Both the position numbers and the translations under genes were made by a program. This document shows positions 15,891 to 25,580 of a DNA stretch of 64,000 nucleotides, in pieces. Numbering within the stretch: the first letter of the stretch is position 1; each line of letters starts with the position of its first letter. Source of the DNA: Phycisphaeraceae bacterium (GTDB taxonomy: Bacteria > Planctomycetota > Phycisphaerae > Phycisphaerales > UBA1924); contig JAHCJE010000002.1 in the NCBI GenBank assembly GCA_026128865.1, positions 1 to 64,000 on the forward strand, in the 5' to 3' direction. The notes beneath the pieces were generated by a model that was given only the letters and a program-made list of their open reading frames with translations, ran no database searches and was not told the DNA's origin.

Positions 15891-18800
15891 TTAGCCGCCG
15901 AGGCGCGAGGTGTTTCCGCGTGAGGCACCGAGTCCGCCGACGCCGACCGCGCCGCTGAGTCCTCTGGGGCTGAGGATGACGCCGACGCCGGTCTCGTCGG
16001 TGATTTTGTTGTAGGTGACGGCGACGCCGAGGGTGACATTCGGGAAGTCGCGAGTGAGGGTGGCGGAGAATCGCTCGAAGTCGCCTGCGTTGGTGTCGTA
16101 GTTTCCCGAGAATCCCGCCTTGTACTTGGAGGTGAGGGTGTATGTGGCTCCGAAGGTGACGATGGTGGAGTCCATGGCGTTGACGTAGTTTGTGGAGGCG
16201 AAGGTGCGGAAGTCCGGTGTGTGGTCGATGACGATGCCTGTGGAGGAATAGGCGGGCTGGTTGATGTCGAAGTCGTAGACGATGCGTCCGACGATGCCGA
16301 CGGCGTCCGTAGCCTGCCAGAGAGCCTCGGCGTTCACGAACTCTCCCGGGTTGGAGAGTTCGGGGCGGTCCTCGAACCACCGCCCGATGGGGGACTCGGG
16401 GTCGGTGTCGTCGGAGGACCAGACGTACTCTGTGCGAAGGGTGAGGACGTCGACGGTGCGCCATCGTCCTGGCCCGCCGCGTTTGGTCTGCCATGTCTGG
16501 TCGATGCCTGCGCGGATCATGGTGCCTTCGGCGATGGACTCGACGGAGTCGTCGTAGACGGGGAGGTTGACGCGGTCGAGGTTCGTGAAACCGTGCCAGA
16601 TGGTGACGCCCGGCTCGACGACGTGCCTTACGCGGTGGAGGTCGAAGACGCGGCTGTCGGTGAGGTCATCGAGGCGGTGGATGGTGGTGGAGATCCTGAC
16701 GCCAGCGCCACCCCAGAGGCGTGCGTTGTCGGATTCTTCGGGAGCGAATCCGCTGAAGTCGGTGTCCCATGCTGTGCCGCGCGCGACGACGAAGGGGTTG
16801 ACGTTGATGGGTCCGGCGGCGAGTTGCATGGAGAACTCGTTTCGTGTGTCGGCGCGGACGATGGGGGATTCGTGGAGGCCTTCGGCGCGGAGTCGGTCGG
16901 CGATGGAGTCGACGGGATCGATGCCGAAGGCTGCTTCTGAGAGCCTGCGTGTGCGATAGCCGGTCTCGCGTGCTTCGGGGTCGTGGAAGTTGAGGGCGAG
17001 TTGGCCGAGGCGATGCTCGCCGTGGTAGGTGAAGAGACCCGGGAACGCATCGGGGGAGAGGTCGAGGCCGACGATGGAATAGACGGCTTCGGGGAGCTTG
17101 TCGACGCTGTACCCCTGGCTGGAGAGGAGGTAGTCGTTTGTGATGAAGTCGGTGAGGTCGGTCTTTGCTTCGAGTTGGAGGAGCGTGTGGTCGTCTCGGC
17201 GGGCGAGGTGGCCTCGAGTGGTGATCTCCCTGCGTGTTTCCGAGATTCCCTGGAAGAGGGCTGCAGCGAGGCGTGGGTCTGAGATGTAGGACCCTTCGAG
17301 GGTGAGTGTCCAGAGGTCGTTGACGCGCCACTGGTGGTCAGCGAGGACGATGCCGCGTGTCCCACCGTCGCGTTCGAGCCTTGGTCCCGGCTTGGTGACG
17401 TCGGTGCCGGAGTCGTCGAAGAGCATGTACGCGAAGAGGTTGCTGCGAGAGTCGGCGCGGTTCCATGCGGCCTCGGTGCCGATGGCGAAGCCGCGTTCGT
17501 TGTAGTAGTCGAAGAGGAGATCTGTGCGGAGTCCGTCGGGTGGCCTCAGGCCCAGGAGGCTCCACGCGTCCCAGGTCGATTTCCAGGCGGGTCCGGTGCG
17601 TGAGGAGGACTCGAAGGCGGCGCTTCGGAGCGGTATGGCGTTGGGATCGCCGACGAAGCGTGGCCAATAGAGGAAGGGGATGCCCCCGCCTCGGAGAGTG
17701 AGATCGCGAGCGTCGACGAGATTGCCGGAGGTGCCGTCCTTGCGTCCGTAGCGTGTGACGGAGACGGACCCTGCGCCGATGGAGAAGTGAGGTCGCGCGA
17801 AGCGGGTGTTGGCGAGGGTAGCACGCTCTGCAACGAACTGGCGGTCGCCTTCCTGTCGTATCGCGGCGGCACGGACGTAGAGGGGTATTTGTCGGCGTGC
17901 GTCGTATGACCAGAGGACAGCGTCCGCGATGAGGCCGCGATCCTGCTGGAGGTCGTAGTAGATGCGTGGTCCTCGGAGGGTGTACTTCCCGTCGGAGGCG
18001 GTGGCATCGCCTTCGAGGTAGAGGCCGAGGACGTCATCCGCAGAGAGGCGCGTGAGGTCGGCCGCGCTTCCGGGTGAGAGGAAGATGACGGCGCGTTCGG
18101 CGGTGAGTTGCATGGAGCGTTGTGAGCGCGGTTGCCAGTATTGGATGCGTACGCCGCCGGTGAGCAAGATGGCGCGTTCGTCGTCTCCGGGGACGAGGAC
18201 GATCTGTCCCGCGGAGAAGGTGAACACGCCGTCGGAGGGGAAGATGCGTGCTGGGGGTGGAGCAGGCTCGACGACGCGGCCGCCAGCAGGAGTCTGTGTG
18301 GTTCCGGTGTCTTCATCGGTCGGCGGGGCAGTCTCGGTTTGCGGTGGTGTGTCGCGTGGCTGCTGGTCGCGCAGCGCTTCGACGGTCGGTGGTGGAGGGG
18401 GTGGAGGGGGTGGAGGCACGCGCGGCGGCGGTGGAACGACGCGTGCGGGTTCGTCGCGCACCGGAGGGCGTTCGACGAGGGGTCGGTCCTGTCGCCAGCG
18501 GCGTTCGACTCGTGCCGGCGGCGCCGGCGGGAAGACGATGGCGTGCAGGTGGTCGGCGAGTTCGGTCTCGGCCTCGTCGATGAACGGATCTGCGGGCCTG
18601 CCTTCCTGGGCGAGGTCCACGTGCAAACGCACGGGTTCCTCTGTCGCCACGACTCCCTGGACGGAGAGCCTGTCTGCGCTCACCGTGACGGCGGCGTCGG
18701 CCGCGCCACCGCCGACCTGATCGAAATAGACGAAGACCTGATGCACGGTTGAGCCTGTTGGTGCGTCGTCTGCCTCGTTTGGTTCGAGCCTGCGCATCCA

Positions 18801-19139
18801 GACGACGGCGCGGCGTGCGTTGAACCGGTGGAGGCCGAGGGTGACGACGACGTCGCCTTCGAGGATCATGCGTCGGACGGGCGGGGTGACGGATCCGTCG
18901 GGCCGGCGCTCGGCGGGATCTCCCCAGACGTGCGCCCTGCGTGCTGCGAACTCGACGCGTCCGCGGACGGCGGCAGCGGGGAGCCTCATGGCCGCAAAGT
19001 CGCTTGCGGTGATGTGCTCTGGCTGGTGGGCTGGCGCGCCGGCTGGGGCGTTTGCTGCCGGCAGGGTGAGGGCGATGGCACTTCCGGCGATCGGGAGAGC
19101 CAGCCAGCGGCGCGCGGGATGTCGAGACCGCCGGGGCAT
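15891..19139 (-). CDS. lptD: LPS-assembly outer-membrane protein LptD
   Basis: 1082 residues. LptD is the outer-membrane beta-barrel that inserts LPS into the outer leaflet. A signal peptide spans about residues 1-35. An OstA/LptA-like beta-jellyroll segment lies at about 55-215, then a long Pro-rich linker with PPPPPPPP (about 240-290). A second OstA-like stretch follows (FSAGQIVLVPGDDERAILLTGGVRI, about 300-470), then a barrel with many alternating strands to the C-terminus. The jellyroll plus barrel order fits LptD; the doubled jellyroll and the Pro linker are unusual. It lies downstream of pilB on the same strand, 210 bases on. A TAGCAT box about 60 bases before the start could be its own promoter. 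Confidence 0.85.
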   Translation of the reverse strand: MPRRSRHPARRWLALPIAGSAIALTLPAANAPAGAPAHQPEHITASDFAAMRLPAAAVRGRVEFAARRAHVWGDPAERRPDGSVTPPVRRMILEGDVVVTLGLHRFNARRAVVWMRRLEPNEADDAPTGSTVHQVFVYFDQVGGGAADAAVTVSADRLSVQGVVATEEPVRLHVDLAQEGRPADPFIDEAETELADHLHAIVFPPAPPARVERRWRQDRPLVERPPVRDEPARVVPPPPRVPPPPPPPPPPTVEALRDQQPRDTPPQTETAPPTDEDTGTTQTPAGGRVVEPAPPPARIFPSDGVFTFSAGQIVLVPGDDERAILLTGGVRIQYWQPRSQRSMQLTAERAVIFLSPGSAADLTRLSADDVLGLYLEGDATASDGKYTLRGPRIYYDLQQDRGLIADAVLWSYDARRQIPLYVRAAAIRQEGDRQFVAERATLANTRFARPHFSIGAGSVSVTRYGRKDGTSGNLVDARDLTLRGGGIPFLYWPRFVGDPNAIPLRSAAFESSSRTGPAWKSTWDAWSLLGLRPPDGLRTDLLFDYYNERGFAIGTEAAWNRADSRSNLFAYMLFDDSGTDVTKPGPRLERDGGTRGIVLADHQWRVNDLWTLTLEGSYISDPRLAAALFQGISETRREITTRGHLARRDDHTLLQLEAKTDLTDFITNDYLLSSQGYSVDKLPEAVYSIVGLDLSPDAFPGLFTYHGEHRLGQLALNFHDPEARETGYRTRRLSEAAFGIDPVDSIADRLRAEGLHESPIVRADTRNEFSMQLAAGPINVNPFVVARGTAWDTDFSGFAPEESDNARLWGGAGVRISTTIHRLDDLTDSRVFDLHRVRHVVEPGVTIWHGFTNLDRVNLPVYDDSVESIAEGTMIRAGIDQTWQTKRGGPGRWRTVDVLTLRTEYVWSSDDTDPESPIGRWFEDRPELSNPGEFVNAEALWQATDAVGIVGRIVYDFDINQPAYSSTGIVIDHTPDFRTFASTNYVNAMDSTIVTFGATYTLTSKYKAGFSGNYDTNAGDFERFSATLTRDFPNVTLGVAVTYNKITDETGVGVILSPRGLSGAVGVGGLGASRGNTSRLGG

Positions 19140-19349
19140 ACAGCCGCTCGTGGGGTGTTCTCGGGTCGGGCCACCGCGGCCTGGACCCGGAGCGAGCGGA
19201 TGCTAACCGGGGTCGAGGGTGATCACAAGTGAGGCATCCGGTGCGTGCCGCAGGCTGGTCGTGCGGAGCGGCTGGAGGGTGAGGTCGTGGAGTGGAGAAC
19301 CCGGCGGGTGCGTGTCGCGGCGTGTCGCGGTGGACTCTCGGCGTTGGAT

Positions 19350-21194
19350 TCAGACCGCGGACTCTGTGACCCTCAGGACTTCGGCGACGGTGGTGAGGCC
19401 TGCGGCGACTTTGGTCATGCCGTCGTCGCGGAGGGAGACCATGCCTCGTTCGAGGCACATGCGTCTGAACTCGGAGACGTTTGGGTTTCGCGCGATGACG
19501 TCGCGGAGCTGGTCGTCGACGACAAGGAGTTCGTAGACGCCGACGCGGCCGGAGTATCCGGTGTTTCGGCAGCGGTCGCAACCGGGTGCGGTCCAGATCG
19601 CATCGGCGTTCATGCCGATCATGGTGAGGTACTCGGCCATCTCGCCGTCAGGGGGTTCCTGCGTCTTGCAGAGGGTGCAGAGTCTTCGGACGAGTCGCTG
19701 TGCGAGGACGGCGTTGACGGCTGCGCCGACGAGGAACGGCTCGATGCCGATGTTGACGAGCCTGGTGATGGAGCTTGGTGCGTCGTTGGTGTGGAGCGTG
19801 GAGAGGACGAGGTGACCCGTGAGGGCGGCCTGGACGGCGACGTGGGCGGTTTCCTGGTCTCGGATCTCGCCGACCATGATGACGTCAGGGTCCTGGCGGA
19901 GGAGTGCGCGGAGCGCGCGGGCGAAGGACATGCCGATGCGGTCGTGTGTTTGTGTCTGGGTGATGCCGTCGAGGTGGTATTCGATGGGGTCTTCAACGGT
20001 GGAGATATTGAGTTTGTTTTTGTCGAGTTGGCGGAGCGAGGAGTAGAGGGTTGTCGTTTTGCCTGAGCCCGTCGGTCCGGTGACGAGCACGATGCCGTGC
20101 GGAGCGTTGACCTGTCGCTTCCAGAGTTCGAGGGTGTTCTGGGCGAATCCGAGGTCTTCGAGTTGGACGTTGATGGAGCGGGTGTCGAGGAGACGCATGA
20201 CGGTCTTCTCGCCCGCGGGGGTGGGGATGGTGGACATTCGGAGGTCGAGTTTGCGTCCCTGTACGGTGCATCGGATGCGTCCGTCCTGCGGGAGCCTGCG
20301 CTCGGAGATGTCGAGGTTGGCCATGATCTTGAGTCTGCTGGTGATGGCGGCGGCCATGGAGACCGGGGGGTTCATCATTTCGAAGAGGACGCCGTCGATG
20401 CGGAAGCGGACCTTGAGTTTTTTCTCTGAAGGTTCGACGTGGATGTCGCTCGCGCCCTCTTTTACGGCGGTCTGGATGATGTAGTTGACGTATCGGATGA
20501 CCGGGCTTTCGCCTGCCTGCTGTTCGAGATCGACCTCGTTGGCCTGCTTTGCGGCGTCGACCTCGACGTCCGCCTCGTCGACGTCTTCGAGGATGGCGGA
20601 GAGGTCTGGCTCGGGCTGGTCGGATTGTCCGATGATTTCGAGCGCGGCGCGGACTTCGAACGCGGTGACGATGACGAGTTTGACGGCGTGTACGCCGAGT
20701 CGTGAGCGGATTTCGTCGAGGAGAAAGACGTCGTCCGGTCGCGTGGCGCCGATGACGACGCGAGTTCCGTCGGTGCGGAGTGGCACGACGAGGTGCTGCT
20801 TGCAGAACTCGCCGCCGAGGCGTTGGAGGAGGCGGCCGTCGAACCCGCCGTCGAGCCCGCGGTTGAGGTCGATGCGTTCGAACGGGACGCCGGCGAGTTC
20901 TGCGATGGCGTGCTGGACCTCGGCCTCGTCTGCGCCCTGCTCGATGAGGACGTCCGCGAGGCGTCGTCCCGGGGATTGTCGGATGACCTGCTCGGCGGAG
21001 GTCAGTCGTTCCCGTTTGACGACGCCGCGTGCGATGAGGAGGTCGCCGAGGCCGCGAGATTCGTTGAGGTTTGGGTCGGATTCGGGCGTGTAGAGGTCGG
21101 TCATCGCGGCGTCGTCGGCGCGCGACGTCTGGGCATGGCGCGTCGGCTCCGGGGCGAGTTCGTTGAGCAGGTCGTCCGCGCTGCGTTTCGCCAT
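19350..21194 (-). CDS. pilB: Type IV pilus / type II secretion assembly ATPase
   Basis: 614 residues. This hexameric ATPase powers pseudopilin assembly at the inner membrane. An MshEN/GspE N-terminal domain starts near residue 47 (RGLGDLLIARGVVKRERLT). The ATPase core has Walker A GPTGSGKTTT, the Asp box VEDPIEYHLDG, Walker B DPDVIMVGEIRDQETA and the His box LSTLHTNDA. A zinc motif is formed by CTLC and CDRC. I use pilB because of the pilMNO genes upstream, but GspE is equally possible. The secretin and the platform protein are not in the window. Confidence 0.93.
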   Translation of the reverse strand: MAKRSADDLLNELAPEPTRHAQTSRADDAAMTDLYTPESDPNLNESRGLGDLLIARGVVKRERLTSAEQVIRQSPGRRLADVLIEQGADEAEVQHAIAELAGVPFERIDLNRGLDGGFDGRLLQRLGGEFCKQHLVVPLRTDGTRVVIGATRPDDVFLLDEIRSRLGVHAVKLVIVTAFEVRAALEIIGQSDQPEPDLSAILEDVDEADVEVDAAKQANEVDLEQQAGESPVIRYVNYIIQTAVKEGASDIHVEPSEKKLKVRFRIDGVLFEMMNPPVSMAAAITSRLKIMANLDISERRLPQDGRIRCTVQGRKLDLRMSTIPTPAGEKTVMRLLDTRSINVQLEDLGFAQNTLELWKRQVNAPHGIVLVTGPTGSGKTTTLYSSLRQLDKNKLNISTVEDPIEYHLDGITQTQTHDRIGMSFARALRALLRQDPDVIMVGEIRDQETAHVAVQAALTGHLVLSTLHTNDAPSSITRLVNIGIEPFLVGAAVNAVLAQRLVRRLCTLCKTQEPPDGEMAEYLTMIGMNADAIWTAPGCDRCRNTGYSGRVGVYELLVVDDQLRDVIARNPNVSEFRRMCLERGMVSLRDDGMTKVAAGLTTVAEVLRVTESAV

Positions 21195-21217
21195 CGTGTT
21201 CTGCTCGCGTGGGTGTT

Positions 21218-21952
21218 TCAGTTTCTGCGCGGGGTGTTGCGAGGCGACGTGCGTGGTTGGGAGGACGGTGTGCCGAACTCGAGAACGAACTCGGTGTCGT
21301 CGGCGGCGAGGACGACCCTCCGGCCCTCGATGAGCGTGACCTTGAACCCGCCTTCGAGCATGTCGCCGACGCGGACGAGTTTGCCGCTGATTCTGGCTAT
21401 TGGCATGGCGCCGCCCATGATTCCCTGCAACTCGAAGCGTCCGAATGCGGTCTGCAGCTCGCGTTCGCGTCGTTCGCGTTCGAGGCGCTGTTCTTCGAGC
21501 AGCTTTGCCTGGCGTGCTGCTTCGGCGCGGGCGATGGCTTCGGGGTCGTCGGCGATGGCCGGAACGCCCGCGTCGGTTCGCAGTCGGAAGGGGTCTTTGT
21601 CGATCACTTCGGCGGGAACCTGGACGGCGCGCTTGCTTCGTTCGAGGTCGGCGAGGAGGCGGGGGGAGACTTCTGCGCCGGCGGTCGAGCCGGGCTTGAA
21701 GTCGAGGACGAGTCCCGCGAGGGCTGCGCCTGGCCCCATGCCGATGGCTCGCATGGCAAAGATACCGGCGGCTGCGCCGACGAGGACGAGCGCAGCGACG
21801 ACGACTCGGCGTGGTCCCCGCTTCGGCGTTGCGTCGAAGGGGTCATCCTCACCCGTGGCGCCTTCGGTGAGGAGCGAGACGCCGAGCGGCATGAGCGGCG
21901 CATCGTCCTGCGTAGGGTCGAGAGTTTCGTGCTCGGCTTCGCGCTGGCTCAC
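21218..21952 (-). CDS. PilP/GspB-like inner-membrane linker protein
   Basis: 244 residues. A cytoplasmic N-terminus of about 48 residues is followed by one membrane helix (near 49-70), a charged coiled segment rich in Glu/Arg (near 150-175), and a C-terminal beta domain (FELQGIMGGAMPIARISGKLVRVGDML) resembling PilP and GspC/GspB homology regions. These connect the inner-membrane platform to the secretin. It overlaps pilO by four bases and precedes pilB, the position where pilP normally lies. The identity rests on position plus fold, so pilP is only probable. Confidence 0.7.
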   Translation of the reverse strand: MSQREAEHETLDPTQDDAPLMPLGVSLLTEGATGEDDPFDATPKRGPRRVVVAALVLVGAAAGIFAMRAIGMGPGAALAGLVLDFKPGSTAGAEVSPRLLADLERSKRAVQVPAEVIDKDPFRLRTDAGVPAIADDPEAIARAEAARQAKLLEEQRLERERRERELQTAFGRFELQGIMGGAMPIARISGKLVRVGDMLEGGFKVTLIEGRRVVLAADDTEFVLEFGTPSSQPRTSPRNTPRRN

Positions 21953-22485
21953 TTGCGCTCCTCCTGGAAGAAGATGCTGAGCGTGAAGGAGATGGTGACT
22001 TTGCCGTCGTCGCGGGTGGAGCGTCGGAGGTGAAAGTCGGAGATTCGTGTGATTCGTGGCAGGCGTTCGAGCCGCTGCAGGAACTCGTAGTAGCCGCGGA
22101 AGTCGCCGCCGGTCTGGACTTCGATCGGCTGCTCCCAGTAGGTTGCGGCCTCGATGGGCTTGCCGGACTTGAGCGCAGGAACGTCGAGTCCCGACTCGAC
22201 GGCGAGGTCTGAGATCTGTCGGACGATGTGGTCGAGTTCCTTGTTGGTGGGGAGCCGTGCCTCGATTTCCTCGATCGACGACGCGATCTGTGCGTTGGCG
22301 CGTTCGAGGTCGGAGTTGCGAGAGGTTTCCTGCTCGAGCTTGCGGAGGGTTTCTCGTTTGAGGCCGATCTCCTGGACGGCGGCGGCGATCTCTGCGTTCT
22401 GGGGTCGGAAGACGAAGAACCAGGCCGCGAGAGGGATGGCGAGCACAAGGGCGAGCAGGGCGAACTCACGGATTCCGAATCGCAT
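21949..22485 (-). CDS. pilO: Type IV pilus alignment protein PilO
   Basis: 178 residues. One N-terminal membrane helix (9-27), a coiled coil (about 30-85), then a ferredoxin-like domain ending in ITRISDFHLRRS and TISFTLSIFFQEE, all typical of PilO/GspM. It pairs with PilN in the periplasm. It lies three bases after pilN and overlaps the next gene by four bases, so all are one operon. Confidence 0.9.
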   Translation of the reverse strand: MRFGIREFALLALVLAIPLAAWFFVFRPQNAEIAAAVQEIGLKRETLRKLEQETSRNSDLERANAQIASSIEEIEARLPTNKELDHIVRQISDLAVESGLDVPALKSGKPIEAATYWEQPIEVQTGGDFRGYYEFLQRLERLPRITRISDFHLRRSTRDDGKVTISFTLSIFFQEERK

Positions 22486-22488
22486 CGG

Positions 22489-23280
22489 TCACTCTCCCTC
22501 CGTTGCGGCGGCGCGTGGCGTGCGGAGCGGTGCGGCGAGGGCTTCGAGTTCGACTTCCCTCGCGTTGCCTACCTGGCGCGGGTCTGCGTCGTCGCGGAGT
22601 CTCGCCACGATCTCGAAGCGTCTGAGGTCGAGCGTGTCGAGGGTGGTCTGGGCGATGTAGAGGAGTTCGACGTTGCTGAGGAGCGGCGACTGCTGGAGAA
22701 GGCGCAGGTAGTCGGCGACCTGGTTGTTGTCGGAGGCGACGCCGACGATGGTGAGCGAGTACTCGAACCTCGGCGGCTCGACTTTCGGCGGTTCGGTCGG
22801 CTTGGTTGGGGCTGCGACGCCGGGCCTGCTGAGGGACCGGGAGGCGGCGGGCTTCGCCTTTGGGTCCGGAGCGGCGAGGGTGGCCCTGATGCGTTTCGAC
22901 TGCAGCTTGACCTCGATGAGGGTGACGCCGCGCGGGAGTGCGGTCACCAGTTCGGCGAGGAGGACGGAGCGTGGGACGGGTTCGAGGAGCGCGGTGGTGA
23001 TCCTTGCCTTGTCGAGCATCTGTGACCGCTGTGCTTCGAGGCTCTTGAGCTGTTCGAGCTTGACCGTTGCCTGTTCGTATTGTGCGTTGATGGACCGCTG
23101 GTCGGACCTGACGGAGGACCAACGCTGGTTTGTGACGAGGAATGCGCCGACAACGGCGAGCATCACGGTGAAGAAGAGGGCGAGAGTGAGCGCGTAGAAG
23201 CGGGTCTCGGTCTTGCGTTCGACGTAGTCCGCAGGGAGGAAGCCCTGTGATCCGGCGTCGGGTCGCTTGAAATCGTCCAT
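22489..23280 (-). CDS. pilN: Type IV pilus assembly protein PilN
   Basis: 263 residues from ATG 23280. It begins MDDFKRPDAGSQGFLPADYV, close to the conserved PilN N-terminus that binds PilM. One membrane helix (about 30-50), a coiled coil, then a ferredoxin-like domain follow. The domain is interrupted by a Pro/Ala/Lys-rich insertion near residues 150-180 (PKAKPAASRS, PTKPTEPPKVEPP). The long open frame upstream to 24381 overlaps pilM and is not coding. It lies 11 bases after pilM. Confidence 0.9.
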   Translation of the reverse strand: MDDFKRPDAGSQGFLPADYVERKTETRFYALTLALFFTVMLAVVGAFLVTNQRWSSVRSDQRSINAQYEQATVKLEQLKSLEAQRSQMLDKARITTALLEPVPRSVLLAELVTALPRGVTLIEVKLQSKRIRATLAAPDPKAKPAASRSLSRPGVAAPTKPTEPPKVEPPRFEYSLTIVGVASDNNQVADYLRLLQQSPLLSNVELLYIAQTTLDTLDLRRFEIVARLRDDADPRQVGNAREVELEALAAPLRTPRAAATEGE

Positions 23281-23291
23281 CGTGGTCTCCC

Positions 23292-24527
23292 TCACAGGTC
23301 CGTGGGGCTGAGGCACAGCCCGAGCGCGACCGCCCATCCCGGCTGGGGCTGGTCGAGGTCGACGCCGACGACACGTTCCTCTCCCGTGCGTGCGAGTCGT
23401 GCGAGCGGGTCGGCCACTTGGGCGGGCACTCGGAGGGCGCGGGCGATGTGCTGGCACAGCCCTCGGTGTCGAGCCTCGCCTCCGACAAAGACGGCGTTGT
23501 CGATGCGTTTTCCGAAGAGGGACTCGTGGTATCGGAGGCAGAGCCCGACTTCGTCGGTGAGGATTTCGACCTGCTCGGCCAGGGACACGCCGCGCGGGGC
23601 GGCAGGCGCGTCGGGCTGATCGTCGAGACTTGGTGTGAGGCCCGGGGCGATCGCGCGCTCGCGTCGGTCTTCCTCGAGCGCGACGCCCCCTGTATGGGTG
23701 TGCGCGGCGACGGTGGCGTGTTCGAGCCTGGGACGGACGGCTGGAGAGACGAGGTCGTTCATGGAGAGCCGGGCGGCCCTTGCGTGGTCGAGTTGGCAGC
23801 CCATCTGTTCGGCGACGGACCTGTCCAGGAGGAGGCCGCCGGCGTTGATGACGCGAGTGAAGACGAGTTCGCGTCCGTGTGCGATGACTGCGCGGGTGCC
23901 GCCGCATCCGACGTCGAGGTAGAGGGTCGCGCGGGATTTGTCTTCGGCGCGTCGGGTGACGTAGTCGAATGCCCTGAGGAGAGCGATGAACTCGGCGTGC
24001 ATGCCGACGGGTTCGAGCTTGGCGCACTTGAGCGCGTGCATGAGACGGTTGACGACTTCGCGTCCGGTCGCGAGGCAGATGACCTCGGACTTGCCGCCGG
24101 CGACACGCTCGGCTCCAGGCACTTCGTAGCAGCGGTAGACGAGCCGTGAGGGGTCTCGGCCGAGTTGCTCGGCGAGCATGAGTTCGACCATGGAGGTCAG
24201 TGGGGCATCGTCGGTGCGTGCGAACTGGGCGTGCTTGCAGAAGGTGTGGGAGGAGGGGATCGCGCAGACGGCCCGCTTTGTGCGTACCCCGACGGAGCGG
24301 ATCAGGGCGGGCAACTGCTCGGCCTGGAACTCGAGGCGCTTCCGGGGGTCGTCGAGGAGCTGCTCCGGCGTCGGGAGGCATGCGGCGGCGACGAGTTGCG
24401 GGGTGTCACCCGGCGCGATCTGGAGGATCTTCAGGGAAGCCGTGCCGAAGTCGACGGCGACCGGCGGCCCGGGCTGCTTGACCAGCCCAAGCGCCCCGAC
24501 CTTGTTGCCCAGACCTCGAAACGCCAT
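23292..24527 (-). CDS. pilM: Type IV pilus assembly ATPase-fold protein PilM
   Basis: 411 residues. It is an actin/FtsA-like cytoplasmic protein that binds PilN. The start at 24527 is set by an excellent site (GGGAGGTGAG). Actin-fold motifs are AVDFGTASLKILQ near 22, LYLDVGCGGTRAVI and VFVGGEARHRGL. A region of about 45 residues near 270-315 is Pro/Ala/His-rich and looks like an added loop. It is first in the pil operon. Confidence 0.92.
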   Translation of the reverse strand: MAFRGLGNKVGALGLVKQPGPPVAVDFGTASLKILQIAPGDTPQLVAAACLPTPEQLLDDPRKRLEFQAEQLPALIRSVGVRTKRAVCAIPSSHTFCKHAQFARTDDAPLTSMVELMLAEQLGRDPSRLVYRCYEVPGAERVAGGKSEVICLATGREVVNRLMHALKCAKLEPVGMHAEFIALLRAFDYVTRRAEDKSRATLYLDVGCGGTRAVIAHGRELVFTRVINAGGLLLDRSVAEQMGCQLDHARAARLSMNDLVSPAVRPRLEHATVAAHTHTGGVALEEDRRERAIAPGLTPSLDDQPDAPAAPRGVSLAEQVEILTDEVGLCLRYHESLFGKRIDNAVFVGGEARHRGLCQHIARALRVPAQVADPLARLARTGEERVVGVDLDQPQPGWAVALGLCLSPTDL

Positions 24528-24733
24528 CGCCCGCTCACCTCCCGGCGCGCCCGAACCACAAGCCCTCGGTGCGCGCGGCACGCCGTCGAAGGCAGCATCG
24601 GCCCGTGAGGGGGAAGCCTTCACACCGCCTCAAAGCCTGCCCGGGGTTCCGAGGCGGCGAGATCGGTACAACCGTCGGCACCGGCACAACCGTCAGAGGT
24701 GGCTTGCTGATTGCGGGGTCTGGCTGTGTGAGG

Positions 24734-25432
24734 TCAAAGGCACCTTGCGGCAGCCTCGATGGCCCTGCAAGCGGTTGGTAAGTCCCAGTGTTGAGTGCCG
24801 CGGTTGCCGGTTGTGTTGCTGATGGCTCGGAGTTCGGCGAAAGGGATGCGGAGGCGGTGGGCGACGAGGGCGACGGCAGCGCCTTCCATGGCTTCGGCGG
24901 CTGCGCCGGTTCTGCGTGCGAGATCCGCGGCGAGGGCGTCGGTTCCGGAGCAGGTCGAGACGGTGGCGATGGGCGACAAGACGGAACCGAGTGCGCCGAG
25001 TGCGCTCAGGAGTGAGGGATCGGCTGGGAACTCCATCCCGGTGAGTTCGCTTGGTGGGAAGCCCAGTTGTGCCTGGGTAATGAACCCGCCCGGGGTGGCG
25101 ATGCCGTCGTCTGCGAGGACGGAGGCGGTGGCGAGAACCAATCCCCCGATCGGGGGTGGTGAGGCACCAGGCAGTGAGCCGGCGACGCCGAGGTTGATGA
25201 CCGCGGCGTGGCGGGCGTGGTCGAGGGTACTGGCGACTGCGCCGGCGGCGTTTGCCTTGCCGACGCCGGTGAGGACGAGGTCGAAGCGTTCGCCGATCGG
25301 CGTCAGCGTCCATGCGGGCGGCGCATCGCCGGCCTGACTCAGTCCCGCGAGTACGGCGTCGGCCTCTGCCCGCGCCGCGACGGCCAGCAGGGTTCTGCGC
25401 CCCGGTGCGATCTGGAGCAATCGGGTGCCCAC
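24734..25432 (-). CDS. mqnB: Futalosine hydrolase
   Basis: 232 residues, of the nucleoside phosphorylase/MTA-SAH nucleosidase fold. MqnB removes hypoxanthine from futalosine in the alternative menaquinone pathway. Key segments are LTGVGKANAAGAV, INLGVAGSLPG, EAMEGAAVALVAHR and ISNTTGNR followed by HWDL, which fits futalosine hydrolase better than MTA nucleosidase. The GTG start at 25432 has TACCAT six bases upstream (25439-25444) and no Shine-Dalgarno. No other mqn gene is nearby. MTA/SAH nucleosidase is the alternative. Confidence 0.87.
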   Translation of the reverse strand: MGTRLLQIAPGRRTLLAVAARAEADAVLAGLSQAGDAPPAWTLTPIGERFDLVLTGVGKANAAGAVASTLDHARHAAVINLGVAGSLPGASPPPIGGLVLATASVLADDGIATPGGFITQAQLGFPPSELTGMEFPADPSLLSALGALGSVLSPIATVSTCSGTDALAADLARRTGAAAEAMEGAAVALVAHRLRIPFAELRAISNTTGNRGTQHWDLPTACRAIEAAARCL

Positions 25433-25438
25433 GGCCCG

Positions 25439-25444
25439 ATGGTA
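25439..25444 (-). promoter_or_regulatory. -10-like element TACCAT of mqnB
   Basis: On the minus strand TACCAT is followed by six bases and the GTG start. This is the mirror of the arrangement at uvrC, which has the same hexamer. Confidence 0.4.
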
Positions 25445-25580
25445 CGAAGGGCGCGGAGCCGGACGTGCTCGGTCGGGGCCTAGGATTGGTCCGGAACTTT
25501 CGCTCGACTCGGCGGTAGGTCTTCATGAGGGTTCAACGCCCGTGCGGTTGCGGTTTGCGCACCACGAAGGAGCGGTCGGC

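Noticed and set aside
23281-24381. N-terminal extension of pilN in the same frame
   Set aside because: It overlaps pilM completely and reads as Arg/Pro-rich filler; PilN has a normal N-terminus at ATG 23280.
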